Shown piece after piece: positions 33,981 to 42,563 of a stretch of DNA of 64,000 nt (the stretch's first letter is position 1; each line of letters begins with the position of its first letter). The stretch comes from JACJYM01 sp965230495 (lineage in GTDB: Bacteria > Bacteroidota > Bacteroidia > Chitinophagales > Saprospiraceae), in assembly GCA_965230495.1 (NCBI GenBank), contig OZ246004.1, positions 1,240,001-1,304,000 on the forward strand, written 5' to 3'. The notes beneath the pieces are model-generated. The model did no database searches. It saw nothing but the letters and a program-made list of their open reading frames with translations, and was not told the DNA's origin. The position numbers were made by a program, and so were the translations under genes.

Positions 33981-34874
33981 ATGGCTAATGAAATAACAGC
34001 AGTAGTGAGGCTTTATCCAGTAAAAGGTCAAATTGACAAAGATGAATTTTTAAGGTCTTATGAGTCTTTAAGTCAACAACTTTGGAGTAGTTACTATTAC
34101 TTCAATATTCAAGAAAATTGTATCGAAATACTTTATCCATGTAAACGAGCAATAAGTAAAGATCTAATTGAGGATGAAATTATAAATGAAGAATATCATA
34201 TTTGGATAAGAATTTCGGATTACTCATGTTACGAAGACTTAATAGGTTTCAAATCAAAGTCATATGAATCAAATTTGAATAATATTGATAATCGATGCAG
34301 ATATTGGGGAGGATTTAATGATGAATGGAATTATGCATCTTCAAGTCTTTACAAAGCAGATGAGCTACAAATTAAGTTTAATACGAATTCAACAGACTTC
34401 ATTCACCAACTAGTTCAACATGATAGATACAACGAAGTGAATAAAAAACTAAATTCAGATTTAACTTGGAGTCATAAAATGATGATTGTTTATATGAAAA
34501 GTTCACAAGTTAGGTTTGAAAACGAGTATACGAAGCAGCACATAGAATGTAATTTTTATGAAAATGAACTTGGATGGAATGACGTTTCTTGCGTATCTGG
34601 ATTAATAATAAATGATAAGAGAATAAGACTACAAGAGGAAATCTTAGATCAACTCTATAAATATGATGAAAAAACGAATACAATAAAGCTTCATTCGACT
34701 ATAGATGAAATTGAATTCAAATTAAATGGAGATCCTGTTCAAAAATTTATATGGCATACAAATCTCCCAAGTGAAAATTTTTCTGGATGGTTAGAAAAAA
34801 CAAAATGCGATTGGTCAAATTGTATTGATCCTGAATTTATAAAATTTAAAACTTGGTACAATAACAAAAACTGA
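33981..34874 (+). CDS. Unknown protein, first gene of the cassette-like array
   Basis: A 297-residue soluble protein starting MANEITAVVRLYPVKGQ. It is rich in Trp, Tyr and Asn and has no signal peptide or recognised domain. It has its own palindromic boundary directly after the stop codon (34877-34940) and no same-operon partner, as expected for a gene cassette. The bases before the ATG are A-rich. Confidence 0.6.
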   Translation: MANEITAVVRLYPVKGQIDKDEFLRSYESLSQQLWSSYYYFNIQENCIEILYPCKRAISKDLIEDEIINEEYHIWIRISDYSCYEDLIGFKSKSYESNLNNIDNRCRYWGGFNDEWNYASSSLYKADELQIKFNTNSTDFIHQLVQHDRYNEVNKKLNSDLTWSHKMMIVYMKSSQVRFENEYTKQHIECNFYENELGWNDVSCVSGLIINDKRIRLQEEILDQLYKYDEKTNTIKLHSTIDEIEFKLNGDPVQKFIWHTNLPSENFSGWLEKTKCDWSNCIDPEFIKFKTWYNNKN

Positions 34875-34876
34875 TG

Positions 34877-34940
34877 ATAACATGCTGTGATCAGGGAATC
34901 GTTCCTTCGTCACGACTCCCGATACAGCCGATCCGTTATG
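34877..34940 (+). repeat. attC-like cassette boundary A
   Basis: An imperfect palindrome just after the stop codon: ATAAC (34877-34881), GCTGT (34884-34888), GGGA (34894-34897) and TCG (34899-34901) pair in order with CGA (34913-34915), TCCC (34917-34920), ACAGC (34924-34928) and GTTAT (34935-34939). The 3' end reads CCGTTATG, close to the GTTRRRY end of integron attC sites. The left and right arms differ by bulges, as attC folding requires. Confidence 0.6.
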
Positions 34941-34959
34941 TCTCATATGAAAATTGAAA

Positions 34960-35505
34960 ATGAACATTTATAATCAAAATGAAGAGTTTGTTACTTATGG
35001 TATTGAATACATCAATGGGTATTTAAGCTCTTTGGCAATATTAAAAGATTATATAACTAAAGAAGTAGGTTTCAATTTCTATTTCAAACTTATAGGCAAA
35101 AGTGAAAATTTACATTACAATTTCAATTCCGAACTAAATTGGGCCTTAAAAAGATATATAGGAGAAAAAGGTGTTAATAAATTGACCAGAATAGAACCTA
35201 AACTGACGAAAATTGACAATTGGGAATTCGAAATAAACAAAATGCTTGACCCATGGATTGGACGCGGTTTAACTGATGCTATAAAAAATGAAAGAAAGAC
35301 ATGGGATGATAAAGAAAATTTGGTCGTTATTGATTTAGTTAATCACTTGAAACTATTCTTTAATAACCAACGAATTGAGGTTTATAAACTTGAAGCTCAA
35401 TTCAAAACTAAATTACCAATTCAATGGGGTTGGCTAAGATTCGAAGATTTTATTTTTGAGAATGGCAAAGAAACCTATCTTCTTCATTTAGACTTAAGCG
35501 ATTAA
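34960..35505 (+). CDS. Unknown protein in cassette-like array
   Basis: A 181-residue protein from the ATG at 34960 (an in-frame TTG at 34954 is the only earlier start). Soluble, Trp-rich (WALKRYIGEKG, WEFEINKML, WGWLRFEDF), no known domain. It contains NFNSELNW, which resembles NFSREHNW in the next gene, so the two may be distant relatives. Only 10 bases separate them, so they probably share one cassette. Confidence 0.6.
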   Translation: MNIYNQNEEFVTYGIEYINGYLSSLAILKDYITKEVGFNFYFKLIGKSENLHYNFNSELNWALKRYIGEKGVNKLTRIEPKLTKIDNWEFEINKMLDPWIGRGLTDAIKNERKTWDDKENLVVIDLVNHLKLFFNNQRIEVYKLEAQFKTKLPIQWGWLRFEDFIFENGKETYLLHLDLSD

Positions 35506-35515
35506 ATACATTTTA

Positions 35516-35899
35516 ATGCATAACAGAAACTTTCATTACAAATATTGGACATTTTGCAAAGTAGAACTGACTCATTTAAAATCCGAACTAGAAGAAACTC
35601 TAAGAATTGAATTAGAAAGGGATTACGAAAATTTGTGGGAATGGGTTTGGAATTTGAAAAGAACTGATGAAATTGAATTTAACTTCAGCCGAGAACACAA
35701 TTGGAAAACAGGTGAATATGACAAACCTTTGAGAATAATAATCTCTACTTTCGTTGAACTTGATAAGAAAACCAAAACAAATATTCTGAATTCTATTCAG
35801 AGTGTGATAAAAAATGACATCTATGAAGGTGAATTCAATTTGGCAATGAGAGAATTAAAAGAATACAAAGAAATTAGGAGAATAAAATACGAGAGATAA
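35516..35899 (+). CDS. Unknown small protein in cassette-like array
   Basis: A 127-residue soluble protein with many charged residues; no known domain. Its NFSREHNW echoes the neighbour upstream. The stop codon TAA lies inside the ATAAC that opens the next palindromic boundary. Confidence 0.55.
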   Translation: MHNRNFHYKYWTFCKVELTHLKSELEETLRIELERDYENLWEWVWNLKRTDEIEFNFSREHNWKTGEYDKPLRIIISTFVELDKKTKTNILNSIQSVIKNDIYEGEFNLAMRELKEYKEIRRIKYER

Positions 35900-35964
35900 C
35901 ACTATGTATGATAGCATATCTACTCCTACGTCGCCGAGACGCGACATATCATCATCCGTTAGCA
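35896..35964 (+). repeat. attC-like cassette boundary C
   Basis: It opens with ATAAC (35896-35900), overlapping the stop codon. ATGATA (35908-35913) pairs with TATCAT (35947-35952), an inner CGTC/GACG hairpin lies at 35929-35941, and it closes with CCGTTAGC (35956-35963). Confidence 0.55.
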
Positions 35965-35983
35965 ACAAGCAGAAAAAGTAGAA

Positions 35984-36625
35984 GTGAATCAAAAAAAAGT
36001 AGAATTAAAGTTAAACAGAATTCCAATTGGTGGAATATTTTCATTTGTAATTCTATATTATTATTCTTCGAAATTATATCCTGGCGGTTCACAAATAAAT
36101 TTAGAATCTGTCGGCTACGATTGGATTAATAATTATTGGTGCAATTTAATGAGTAAAAATGGAATAAATGGGCAAATAAATTCTGGAAGACCATTTGCTA
36201 TTTTCGCAATGATAGTATTATGTTTTAGTGTAAGTATTTTTTTCTACCAATTTGCTGAAACCTTGACTCAAAGTGAACGATGGAAAAAAATGATAAAAAC
36301 AACAGGGATTCTATCAATGATTTTTGCGACCTTAATGTTTACTGATTATCATGATTTAATGATAATATTATCAAGTTTATTTGGATTAATAGCGGTGATT
36401 GGGATAATTAAAGAAATCTATAGTAGCAAATTAATCAATTATAAAATCACAGGAGTAATTTGCATGATTTTGTTAGGTATAAATAATATAATTTATTATT
36501 CAACTAAATTAATAGAATGGCTTCCTCTAATTCAAAAAATAACATTTCTAACAGTATTGATTTGGATTTTGGGAATGAATAATGAAATACGAAAAAAATT
36601 GAAGACTAACTACAATAATCCATAA
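35984..36625 (+). CDS. Six-helix membrane protein of unknown function
   Basis: A 213-residue integral membrane protein with about six hydrophobic segments (near 15-30, 70-90, 102-120, 122-142, 150-170 and 178-200). The start is GTG at 35984, 25 bases after the preceding boundary. No domain recognised. The palindromic boundary after it is unclear; ATAAC recurs at ~36633 without a convincing right arm. Confidence 0.55.
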   Translation: MNQKKVELKLNRIPIGGIFSFVILYYYSSKLYPGGSQINLESVGYDWINNYWCNLMSKNGINGQINSGRPFAIFAMIVLCFSVSIFFYQFAETLTQSERWKKMIKTTGILSMIFATLMFTDYHDLMIILSSLFGLIAVIGIIKEIYSSKLINYKITGVICMILLGINNIIYYSTKLIEWLPLIQKITFLTVLIWILGMNNEIRKKLKTNYNNP

Positions 36626-36762
36626 AATGTTCATAACCAGCAAAAGCTGACTACACTGTTCATGTGACATTCATGCAATTACCACAACAGAATCAATGAA
36701 GAAGTATTCAATTTTATTTAAAATATCTGCAATTTTATGGATTACATAAAACCGAACCAAAA

Positions 36763-37812
36763 ATGAAGATTATACTTTTAACATTATTAACAATTGTATC
36801 GATTTCCTGTAATTCTCAAGGAAAGACAAGTGAAACTACCAAAATAGAAAATCCGAATCAACAAATAAAAACCTCACAAATTGGACAATATGTAGTCGAA
36901 ACATTTCAAGACTCCAAAGGAAATCTTTGGTTCGGTACTTTGGAAAAAGGAGTTGCAAAATATGACGGTAACAAATTGGTTTACCTGACCACAAATGAAG
37001 GATTACCAAGCAATCGAATTGTAAATATCATTGAAGATAATTCAGGAAACTTATGGTTTGGCACAGGTGCTGGAGTATCAATGTATAATGGAAAGACATT
37101 TACAAACTATTCGGAAAAAGATGGACTTTGCAGCAATATGATAAGTGATCTACTTATCGACAGCAAGGGAATTTTTTGGATAGGAACCTGGGGTGGAGTT
37201 TGCAGATTTGATGGAAATCAATTTAATAATTTTCCAATTCCCTACCCTAAAGTAAAAACCAAAATCAATCAAGATACGAAGGATTGGATAACCTCTATCA
37301 CGGAGGATTCAATAGGAAATATTTGGTTCGGTAGGGACAATTATGGAGCAAGTAAATTTGACGGAAATTCGTTTATTCATTTCACTGTAAAAGAAGGTTT
37401 GAACTCAAATTGTGTACAATCAATTGCAGAAGACAAAGAAGGAAACATTTGGATTGGAACAAGAATAGCAGAAAAAGACAATGCCAACATAAACAAACGA
37501 TTTGGCAAAGGTGGTTTAAACAAATATAATGGCGAAAAATTCGTTCACTTCTCCGAAATTAACGGGTTAACCGAAAGTGATGTTTTCACAATTTATAAAG
37601 ACAATTCAAGCGATTTATGGATTAGTACAACAAGTGATGGAGTTTACAATTATACAAACAGTGAATTTCTAAATTATAAAGTTCCTACTTCAACTATGAG
37701 CTTCTTAAAGGATAAAAAAGGAAATATTTGGTTAGGATCTGCAGGGGGATTATATAGAATCAATGAAGACGGAGAAACAGTAAATGTAATGACACATGGC
37801 CCTTGGAAATAA
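36763..37812 (+). CDS. Lipoprotein with two-component-regulator-type propeller repeats
   Basis: A 349-residue lipoprotein: signal MKIILLTLLTIVSISC with a lipobox (SISC), then about seven ~40-residue repeats of the form DSKGNLWFGT...GVxKYDGNxLxxF...GLPSNxIxxI, the Reg_prop motif that builds the seven- and fourteen-bladed sensor propellers of hybrid two-component systems. Here the propeller stands alone on a lipid anchor with no kinase, so a sensing or binding role at the cell surface or periplasm is inferred. A decayed relative lies at 39090-39357. Confidence 0.85.
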   Translation: MKIILLTLLTIVSISCNSQGKTSETTKIENPNQQIKTSQIGQYVVETFQDSKGNLWFGTLEKGVAKYDGNKLVYLTTNEGLPSNRIVNIIEDNSGNLWFGTGAGVSMYNGKTFTNYSEKDGLCSNMISDLLIDSKGIFWIGTWGGVCRFDGNQFNNFPIPYPKVKTKINQDTKDWITSITEDSIGNIWFGRDNYGASKFDGNSFIHFTVKEGLNSNCVQSIAEDKEGNIWIGTRIAEKDNANINKRFGKGGLNKYNGEKFVHFSEINGLTESDVFTIYKDNSSDLWISTTSDGVYNYTNSEFLNYKVPTSTMSFLKDKKGNIWLGSAGGLYRINEDGETVNVMTHGPWK

Positions 37813-37842
37813 TAGAATACGAACTTGCAATAAAAAATAAAT

Positions 37843-37883
37843 GGTAAGTGAGGCTATATACTCTACCTCCGTTTAGCAATACC
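37843..37883 (+). repeat. attC-like cassette boundary E
   Basis: GGTA (37843-37846) and GAGG (37850-37853) pair with CCTC (37866-37869) and TACC (37880-37883) around a 12-base loop. The right side contains CCGTTTAGC (37869-37877). It is shorter than boundaries A and C. Confidence 0.4.
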
Positions 37884-37951
37884 GCTGGCAGTAATTAAAC
37901 CTTATTTAAAAACAGAGTCTAAGGGTAAAATTAACTTAATATAATTTTAGT

Positions 37952-38992
37952 ATGAATAAAGTAGTCTATTTAACGATTTTCACAGTTCTGTCATTCATAG
38001 CATGTAATGAAGAAGAGTCTAACACGATGCATGATGGTATACCTATCGTTAAAGAATTATCCACCTACTCTGTATTAGTAGATGAAGAAATAAGCTTCGC
38101 CGATGGACTTAGTTATAGTAATTCCAGTACAACAGCTTTTGCAAAACCGCAAAAATTGGATGTTTACTATCCTGACAATAACATAATGAATAGACCTGTT
38201 TTTATGTTTATTCATGGTGGAGGATTTACAGGTGGAACAAAGACTAAGCCTGAAATTATAGCTATGGCTAATTACTATGCTTCACGAGGATGGATTTTTG
38301 TTTCAGTAGATTATAGAACAACAGAGGAATTAGGCACTATAGAAGGAATGTCTCAGGAAGAATTATTGACCTTTTACAAAGGAATTGCTCCGCAAAAATG
38401 GATTGAACATGCCCTAGAAGGAGCAGAAACTCCAAAGCAGTTACAACAAAGCATTGCTATGTATACGACCCAAAGGGATGCTAAAGCAGCACTTCGTTGG
38501 ATTGCGGCTAACTATAAAACTTATAACATAAACACAGATTATGTAACTGTAGGAGGAGCCTCGGCTGGAGCAATTACTACCATTGCTTTAGGAATTTCAA
38601 ACCAGGAAGATTTTAGAGACGAAATTTCTATTAGTGATGACCCTACTCTTTCTACTACAAACTTAAACAAGACTTATAATGTAAGAACTATGGTTTATTT
38701 CTGGGGTTCAAATCTAAAATTAGATGTATTTGAAGCGGTTTATGAATTGAATAGATATGATAGTAACGATCCTGAATTATTCATGGCTCATGGTAATGAA
38801 TATGATCCTGTTACGCCTTATGATGAAGCCATTGAATTACAGGGAATATATGACTCTTTGGGTATTTACAGTGAACTCGTTACTTTGGATGGCTATGGTC
38901 ATGGTGCTTGGAATGCAACAGTGAACGGAAAAAGTTTATCAGATATGTCATTTGATTTCTTAATTGAGAGACAAAATTTGAGGGTAGAATAA
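37952..38992 (+). CDS. Lipoprotein alpha/beta hydrolase
   Basis: A 346-residue lipoprotein (MNKVVYLTIFTVLSFIAC lipobox) with the carboxylesterase-type alpha/beta-hydrolase core: oxyanion motif HGGGF (~89), nucleophile elbow GGASAGA (~205) and a late acid/His pair with GYGHGAW (~315). Such enzymes cleave esters; the substrate is unknown. A single gene between two cassette-like boundaries. Confidence 0.85.
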   Translation: MNKVVYLTIFTVLSFIACNEEESNTMHDGIPIVKELSTYSVLVDEEISFADGLSYSNSSTTAFAKPQKLDVYYPDNNIMNRPVFMFIHGGGFTGGTKTKPEIIAMANYYASRGWIFVSVDYRTTEELGTIEGMSQEELLTFYKGIAPQKWIEHALEGAETPKQLQQSIAMYTTQRDAKAALRWIAANYKTYNINTDYVTVGGASAGAITTIALGISNQEDFRDEISISDDPTLSTTNLNKTYNVRTMVYFWGSNLKLDVFEAVYELNRYDSNDPELFMAHGNEYDPVTPYDEAIELQGIYDSLGIYSELVTLDGYGHGAWNATVNGKSLSDMSFDFLIERQNLRVE

Positions 38993-39000
38993 AAGCTATT

Positions 39001-39041
39001 GCCAACAATATCATGATATTTATGGTAGCCAAACGTTAGGT
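39001..39041 (+). repeat. attC-like cassette boundary F
   Basis: GCCAAC (39001-39006), a perfect 14-base palindrome AATATCATGATATT (39007-39020), and ACGTTAGGT (39033-39041). The right end GTTAGGT fits the attC GTTRRRY consensus fully. Confidence 0.5.
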
Positions 39042-39089
39042 ACATTTACTGCTTACTATAACTGCAAAGACAGTACAAATTTTAAATAA

Positions 39090-39357
39090 ATGATAATAAA
39101 GTTAAACATATATATACTCTTCAACGCTTTGGTTTTATGGACATCTTGTAATGGACAGTTCATAAACAACAGGTTAAAAAGGACGATACTGTAAAAGGTG
39201 ATACTGTAACAGAACTCAATATGCAGTACAAAATAATTCAAAGGATATTACTTTATTCAGTATTTACAAAGACAATAATGGCGAACTTTGGCTAGGGACA
39301 CACGAAAACGGAGCATATAAATTCAATGGTATAACATTTCAAAGATTTGTAAAATGA
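39090..39357 (+). pseudogene. Decayed propeller lipoprotein
   Basis: It starts with an intact lipoprotein signal, MIIKLNIYILFNALVLWTSCNGQ. The frame is then lost by shifts in the middle. The last part reads ITLFSIYKDNNGELWLGTHENGAYKFNGITFQRF before a stop, which is a Reg_prop repeat like those in the intact gene at 36763-37812. Most of the propeller is missing, so this is a deleted and frameshifted remnant. Confidence 0.75.
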
Positions 39358-39378
39358 TAGAGAAAAAAGAAAACTAAA

Positions 39379-40197
39379 ATGGAATACAAAACATATCAAC
39401 CTAATTCAGAATTAAGTGCTTTGGTTAAATGCTATTGGACTTTAGCAATCCCTAAAGAAGTACCAAAAGGTAGACAACAGGTGTTATCTGATGGTTGTAT
39501 GGATATGATTTTTAACCTTGGAGATGATGTCAAAAGACTACTGCCGGATAATAAATACCTGATTCAACCACGTTCTTTTGTTCTTGGACAAATAATCAAA
39601 CCCATGTGGGTAGAACCAACTGGTAAAGTGGAAACATTCGCAGTGCGATTTCACCCAGGCAGTTTTTCGTACTTTTCTAAAACAAGAATGAGCGATTTAT
39701 CAGATAAGGATACTGAATTGAAAGAGTTGTTTGATTCCGAAAAAGCTACTATGATTGAATCAGCCATTATGCAAGCAAACGGTACGGTTGAAAAAATCTC
39801 TTTGATTGAGGATTTTCTATTTGAAATCTTAAATGAGAACGCTAATATTCCTCAATTAGTGAAATCAGTAATTGACAAAATTCTACAGACAAACGGTAAT
39901 TTGAGTGTAAAGGAAGCTATACAAGATAATCCGAGTAAGCGAAGACATTTGGAACGAAAATTTGCCGAAAAAGTTGGAACTAGCCCAAAACAACTTTGTA
40001 AAGCCATTCGGCTTCAAAAGGCATTGAGAACAATGCTTAATAACAATAAAAATCTAACAGATGTCGGTTACGAAAGCGAATTCTTTGACCAAGCCCATTT
40101 TATAAAAGATTTCAAAAATTTTACAGGAATAAGTCCCAAACAGTTCTACACCAATAAGAACTTTACTCTTTCTTCCTTATTATACGCCAAAGACTAA
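39379..40197 (+). CDS. AraC-family regulator
   Basis: A 272-residue regulator with an N-terminal cupin-like sensor (MEYKTYQPNSELSALVKCYWTLAIP..., the type called DUF6597) and a C-terminal AraC double HTH (~165-255) ending LTDVGYESEFFDQAHFIKDFKNFTGISPKQFY. It sits 64 bases before the VOC lipoprotein gene, on the same strand, so the two may be one cassette and a regulator-target pair. Confidence 0.88.
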   Translation: MEYKTYQPNSELSALVKCYWTLAIPKEVPKGRQQVLSDGCMDMIFNLGDDVKRLLPDNKYLIQPRSFVLGQIIKPMWVEPTGKVETFAVRFHPGSFSYFSKTRMSDLSDKDTELKELFDSEKATMIESAIMQANGTVEKISLIEDFLFEILNENANIPQLVKSVIDKILQTNGNLSVKEAIQDNPSKRRHLERKFAEKVGTSPKQLCKAIRLQKALRTMLNNNKNLTDVGYESEFFDQAHFIKDFKNFTGISPKQFYTNKNFTLSSLLYAKD

Positions 40198-40236
40198 ACT
40201 GTCGCATTTTTACAATTTCGGAAAATTGAGTCAATG

Positions 40237-40244
40237 TAGTTTTG
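40237..40244 (+). promoter_or_regulatory. Promoter -7 box of VOC lipoprotein gene
   Basis: TAGTTTTG fits TAnnTTTG and ends 17 bases before the ATG at 40262, so this gene can be expressed separately from the AraC gene upstream. Confidence 0.45.
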
Positions 40245-40261
40245 CATAAAATTCATTTTTT

Positions 40262-40750
40262 ATGCGAATAACAATTGGCATTGGGATACTGGTTTTACTG
40301 ACACTAAGAGCCTGCTCTGATGGTAAGAAAGATACTCCCCCTATGCAAACTAATTTAGTCAATAATCAAAATACTAATAATATGAATAGTTACATTTCAA
40401 TATTTGAAATACCGGCAACAGATATTCAAAGAGCAATCAATTTTTACGAAGGAATATTCGATATAAAAATTGAAAAGATGGAAATGCCTGGAATGGAGAT
40501 GGGTGTTTTTCCTTATGAAAACCAAATGGTAGTAGGAGTAATATTGAAAGAAGAAGGCTTAAAACCGTCTTCTGACGGCATAACCATTTATCTTAATGGC
40601 GGAGATAATCTTCAAATCATTTTGGATAAAGTTATAATCAATGGAGGTAAAATCATTGTCCCAAAGACATCTCATGCTGATGAAAATGGATATTTTGCAT
40701 TGTTTCTCGATACCGAAGGCAACAAACTTGGATTACATTCTCCAAACTAA
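40262..40750 (+). CDS. Lipid-anchored VOC (glyoxalase/bleomycin-resistance fold) protein
   Basis: A 162-residue protein. Residues 1-18 form a lipoprotein signal (MRITIGIGILVLLTLRAC), followed by a ~22-residue spacer. The VOC domain begins near residue 41 (MNSYISIFEIPATDIQRAINFYEGIFDIK) and ends NGYFALFLDTEGNKLGLHS. VOC proteins are usually cytoplasmic metal enzymes or binding proteins. An in-frame ATG at 40382 would give the bare domain, but the promoter box and the good signal favour 40262. Confidence 0.82.
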   Translation: MRITIGIGILVLLTLRACSDGKKDTPPMQTNLVNNQNTNNMNSYISIFEIPATDIQRAINFYEGIFDIKIEKMEMPGMEMGVFPYENQMVVGVILKEEGLKPSSDGITIYLNGGDNLQIILDKVIINGGKIIVPKTSHADENGYFALFLDTEGNKLGLHSPN

Positions 40751-40797
40751 ATGCAAATAGAAAGGTTACCGCACAGCGATATTCTAACTACAAAAGC

Positions 40798-40825
40798 GGC
40801 TTGAGTACAGACTCAAGCCATTTTT
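40798..40825 (+). terminator. Rho-independent terminator after the VOC gene
   Basis: A perfect 9-bp stem (40798-40806 with 40811-40819), 4-base loop ACAG, then A and TTTTT. It ends the AraC-VOC unit. Confidence 0.85.
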
Positions 40826-40918
40826 GTATATAATAAGCTTATCTTGCAAACTAATAAAGTACTACTACTGAGTTTATACTCTTCATTATGAGCAATTAAA
40901 AAGAGAAGCCCAGATAGA

Positions 40919-41947
40919 ATGAATAAGAAGATATCAAAACAAATATTTAGAATAGTGTTTTTATTAGGCACAGCGATCTCCTTATTCTTTGTGCCATGGA
41001 TTTTAGTAAAGGCATGGATTTTACCTCTACCTGATACAATTCAAATGCAAGTAACTGAAGCCATTGATCATGGATTTGATGGAATGATCGTTTATGTAGA
41101 TCAAGCAGGAAAACCGCCAGCATTTTATGCCGACGGTTGGAAAAACCGAGAAAATAAAATACCCGCAGACCCGAATTCATTATTCAAAATTGCTAGTATC
41201 AGTAAGTTGTATGTGGCCGTTGCTATCACCAAGTTAGCCAAAGACAATCGTTTGTCCTTAGAGGAAAAGCTAGCTGATTATTTTCCAGAATTCGTAGGAA
41301 GAATTGAAAATGCAGAAAAAATCACCTTAAAAATGATGGTTCAACATCGATCCGGAATTCCCAATTTTACGGATAATCCCGCATATTGGGAAAACGAACA
41401 GGAAAATGGCAAAATAGCCCTTGAATATGCCCTCGATTTACCAGCTAGTTTTGAACCTGATAAAGGATATGAATATTCAAACACAAATTATTTGCTACTA
41501 CGCCAGATTATGGATAATGTATTAGGATATAACCATCAACAGTACATCAAGGAGAAAATACTAATACCGCTTAAGTTGAATAACACTTTTTTTTCACTTA
41601 ACGAAGTCAATTTAGATGATGTGATGAGTGGATACTATGTCGGATACGATGAAGACTTTAAAACTAACGAGTACGGAATGTTGGCTACAGCAGAGGATGT
41701 GGGTATATTCCTACGAGCCTTAAACGACGGTTCAGTGTTTGATAAAGGAGAACAGGAAATCTATCCTTACGTTTACGATCACGGAGGTCTAGTTATCGGC
41801 TATCAAAGTCTGGCAGAATACCATAAAGATATTGATGCGGTTGTCGTTCAGTTTATTAATACAACTGATTTTAATGGATATGAATGGAATTTATCGGAAA
41901 TTATAATTAACCGAATTGTAAAAATACTTAGAAGAAAAAGTTCATAA
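40919..41947 (+). CDS. Serine hydrolase of the beta-lactamase (class C) fold
   Basis: A 342-residue enzyme with one N-terminal membrane segment (~10-33). The active-site SxxK is SISK (in FKIASISKLYVA, ~93), the YxN motif is YSN in YEYSNTNY (~188), and HGG in YDHGGLVIG stands in for KTG (~285). Such membrane-tethered proteins act as esterases, D-amino peptidases or PBP-like hydrolases; resistance to beta-lactams cannot be concluded. The stop codon overlaps the ATAAC of a palindromic boundary. Confidence 0.88.
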   Translation: MNKKISKQIFRIVFLLGTAISLFFVPWILVKAWILPLPDTIQMQVTEAIDHGFDGMIVYVDQAGKPPAFYADGWKNRENKIPADPNSLFKIASISKLYVAVAITKLAKDNRLSLEEKLADYFPEFVGRIENAEKITLKMMVQHRSGIPNFTDNPAYWENEQENGKIALEYALDLPASFEPDKGYEYSNTNYLLLRQIMDNVLGYNHQQYIKEKILIPLKLNNTFFSLNEVNLDDVMSGYYVGYDEDFKTNEYGMLATAEDVGIFLRALNDGSVFDKGEQEIYPYVYDHGGLVIGYQSLAEYHKDIDAVVVQFINTTDFNGYEWNLSEIIINRIVKILRRKSS

Positions 41948-41994
41948 CGAGATATAATGGACATTAAAATGTCTCTTAAATAGTACCGTTGAGC
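41944..41994 (+). repeat. attC-like cassette boundary I
   Basis: ATAAC (41944-41948) overlaps the stop codon, a GACATT/AATGTC hairpin lies at 41960-41973, and the end is CCGTTGAGC (41986-41994), whose GTTGAGC fits GTTRRRY exactly. Confidence 0.5.
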
Positions 41995-42014
41995 CACATG
42001 TAAACAAAAACAAT

Positions 42015-42563
42015 ATGAAAAGAATAATATTAGCACTCTTTACTGTCCTACTGACAATCGGCTGTTCTGATATCAATCAAAACAATAAAGGAAGTCAAGA
42101 ATTGAACCAATTACGAAGTAAAATTGATAGCTTAAATAAACTAATATTAGAAAAACCGAATAATATGAATGGGCAAATCGCTACATTTTTGACATTTCAA
42201 AAAGGAGAAGCAGAGCAAGCGATGAACTTTTATATAGAACTGTTTGAAAATTCTAAGATTAATGATTTAAAACGTTGGGGAAATGAAGGGCCTGGTAAAG
42301 AAGGAACAATCATGCATGCCACATTTAGTTTAAACGGAAAACCATTTATGTGTAGTGATAGTCCTGCTATCCATGATTGGGACTTCACACCTGCGGTTTC
42401 AAATTTTGTTGAATGCAAAGATGAAAGTGAACTTAAAAGTCTATTCACAAAACTATCCGAAAACGGAAAAATTATGATGCCATTAAACAACTATGGTTTC
42501 AGTAAAAAATTTGGCTTCGTAGAAGATAGATTTGGCGTTTCTTGGCAGCTCAATCTCCAGTAG
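42015..42563 (+). CDS. Lipid-anchored VOC protein, PhnB-like
   Basis: A 182-residue lipoprotein (MKRIILALFTVLLTIGC lipobox), a ~30-residue coil-like spacer (ELNQLRSKIDSLNKLILEK), and a VOC domain of the PhnB/3-demethylubiquinone-methyltransferase-like type (ATFLTFQKGEAEQAMNFYIELF..., FGFVEDRFGVSWQLN) from ~52. This is the second exported VOC protein in the array. Activity unknown. Confidence 0.82.
   Translation: MKRIILALFTVLLTIGCSDINQNNKGSQELNQLRSKIDSLNKLILEKPNNMNGQIATFLTFQKGEAEQAMNFYIELFENSKINDLKRWGNEGPGKEGTIMHATFSLNGKPFMCSDSPAIHDWDFTPAVSNFVECKDESELKSLFTKLSENGKIMMPLNNYGFSKKFGFVEDRFGVSWQLNLQ

Noticed and set aside
36626..36762. A sixth attC-like boundary after the membrane protein gene
   Set aside because: ATAAC and a CAGC/GCTG hairpin are present, but no CCGTTAGC-type right end was found.
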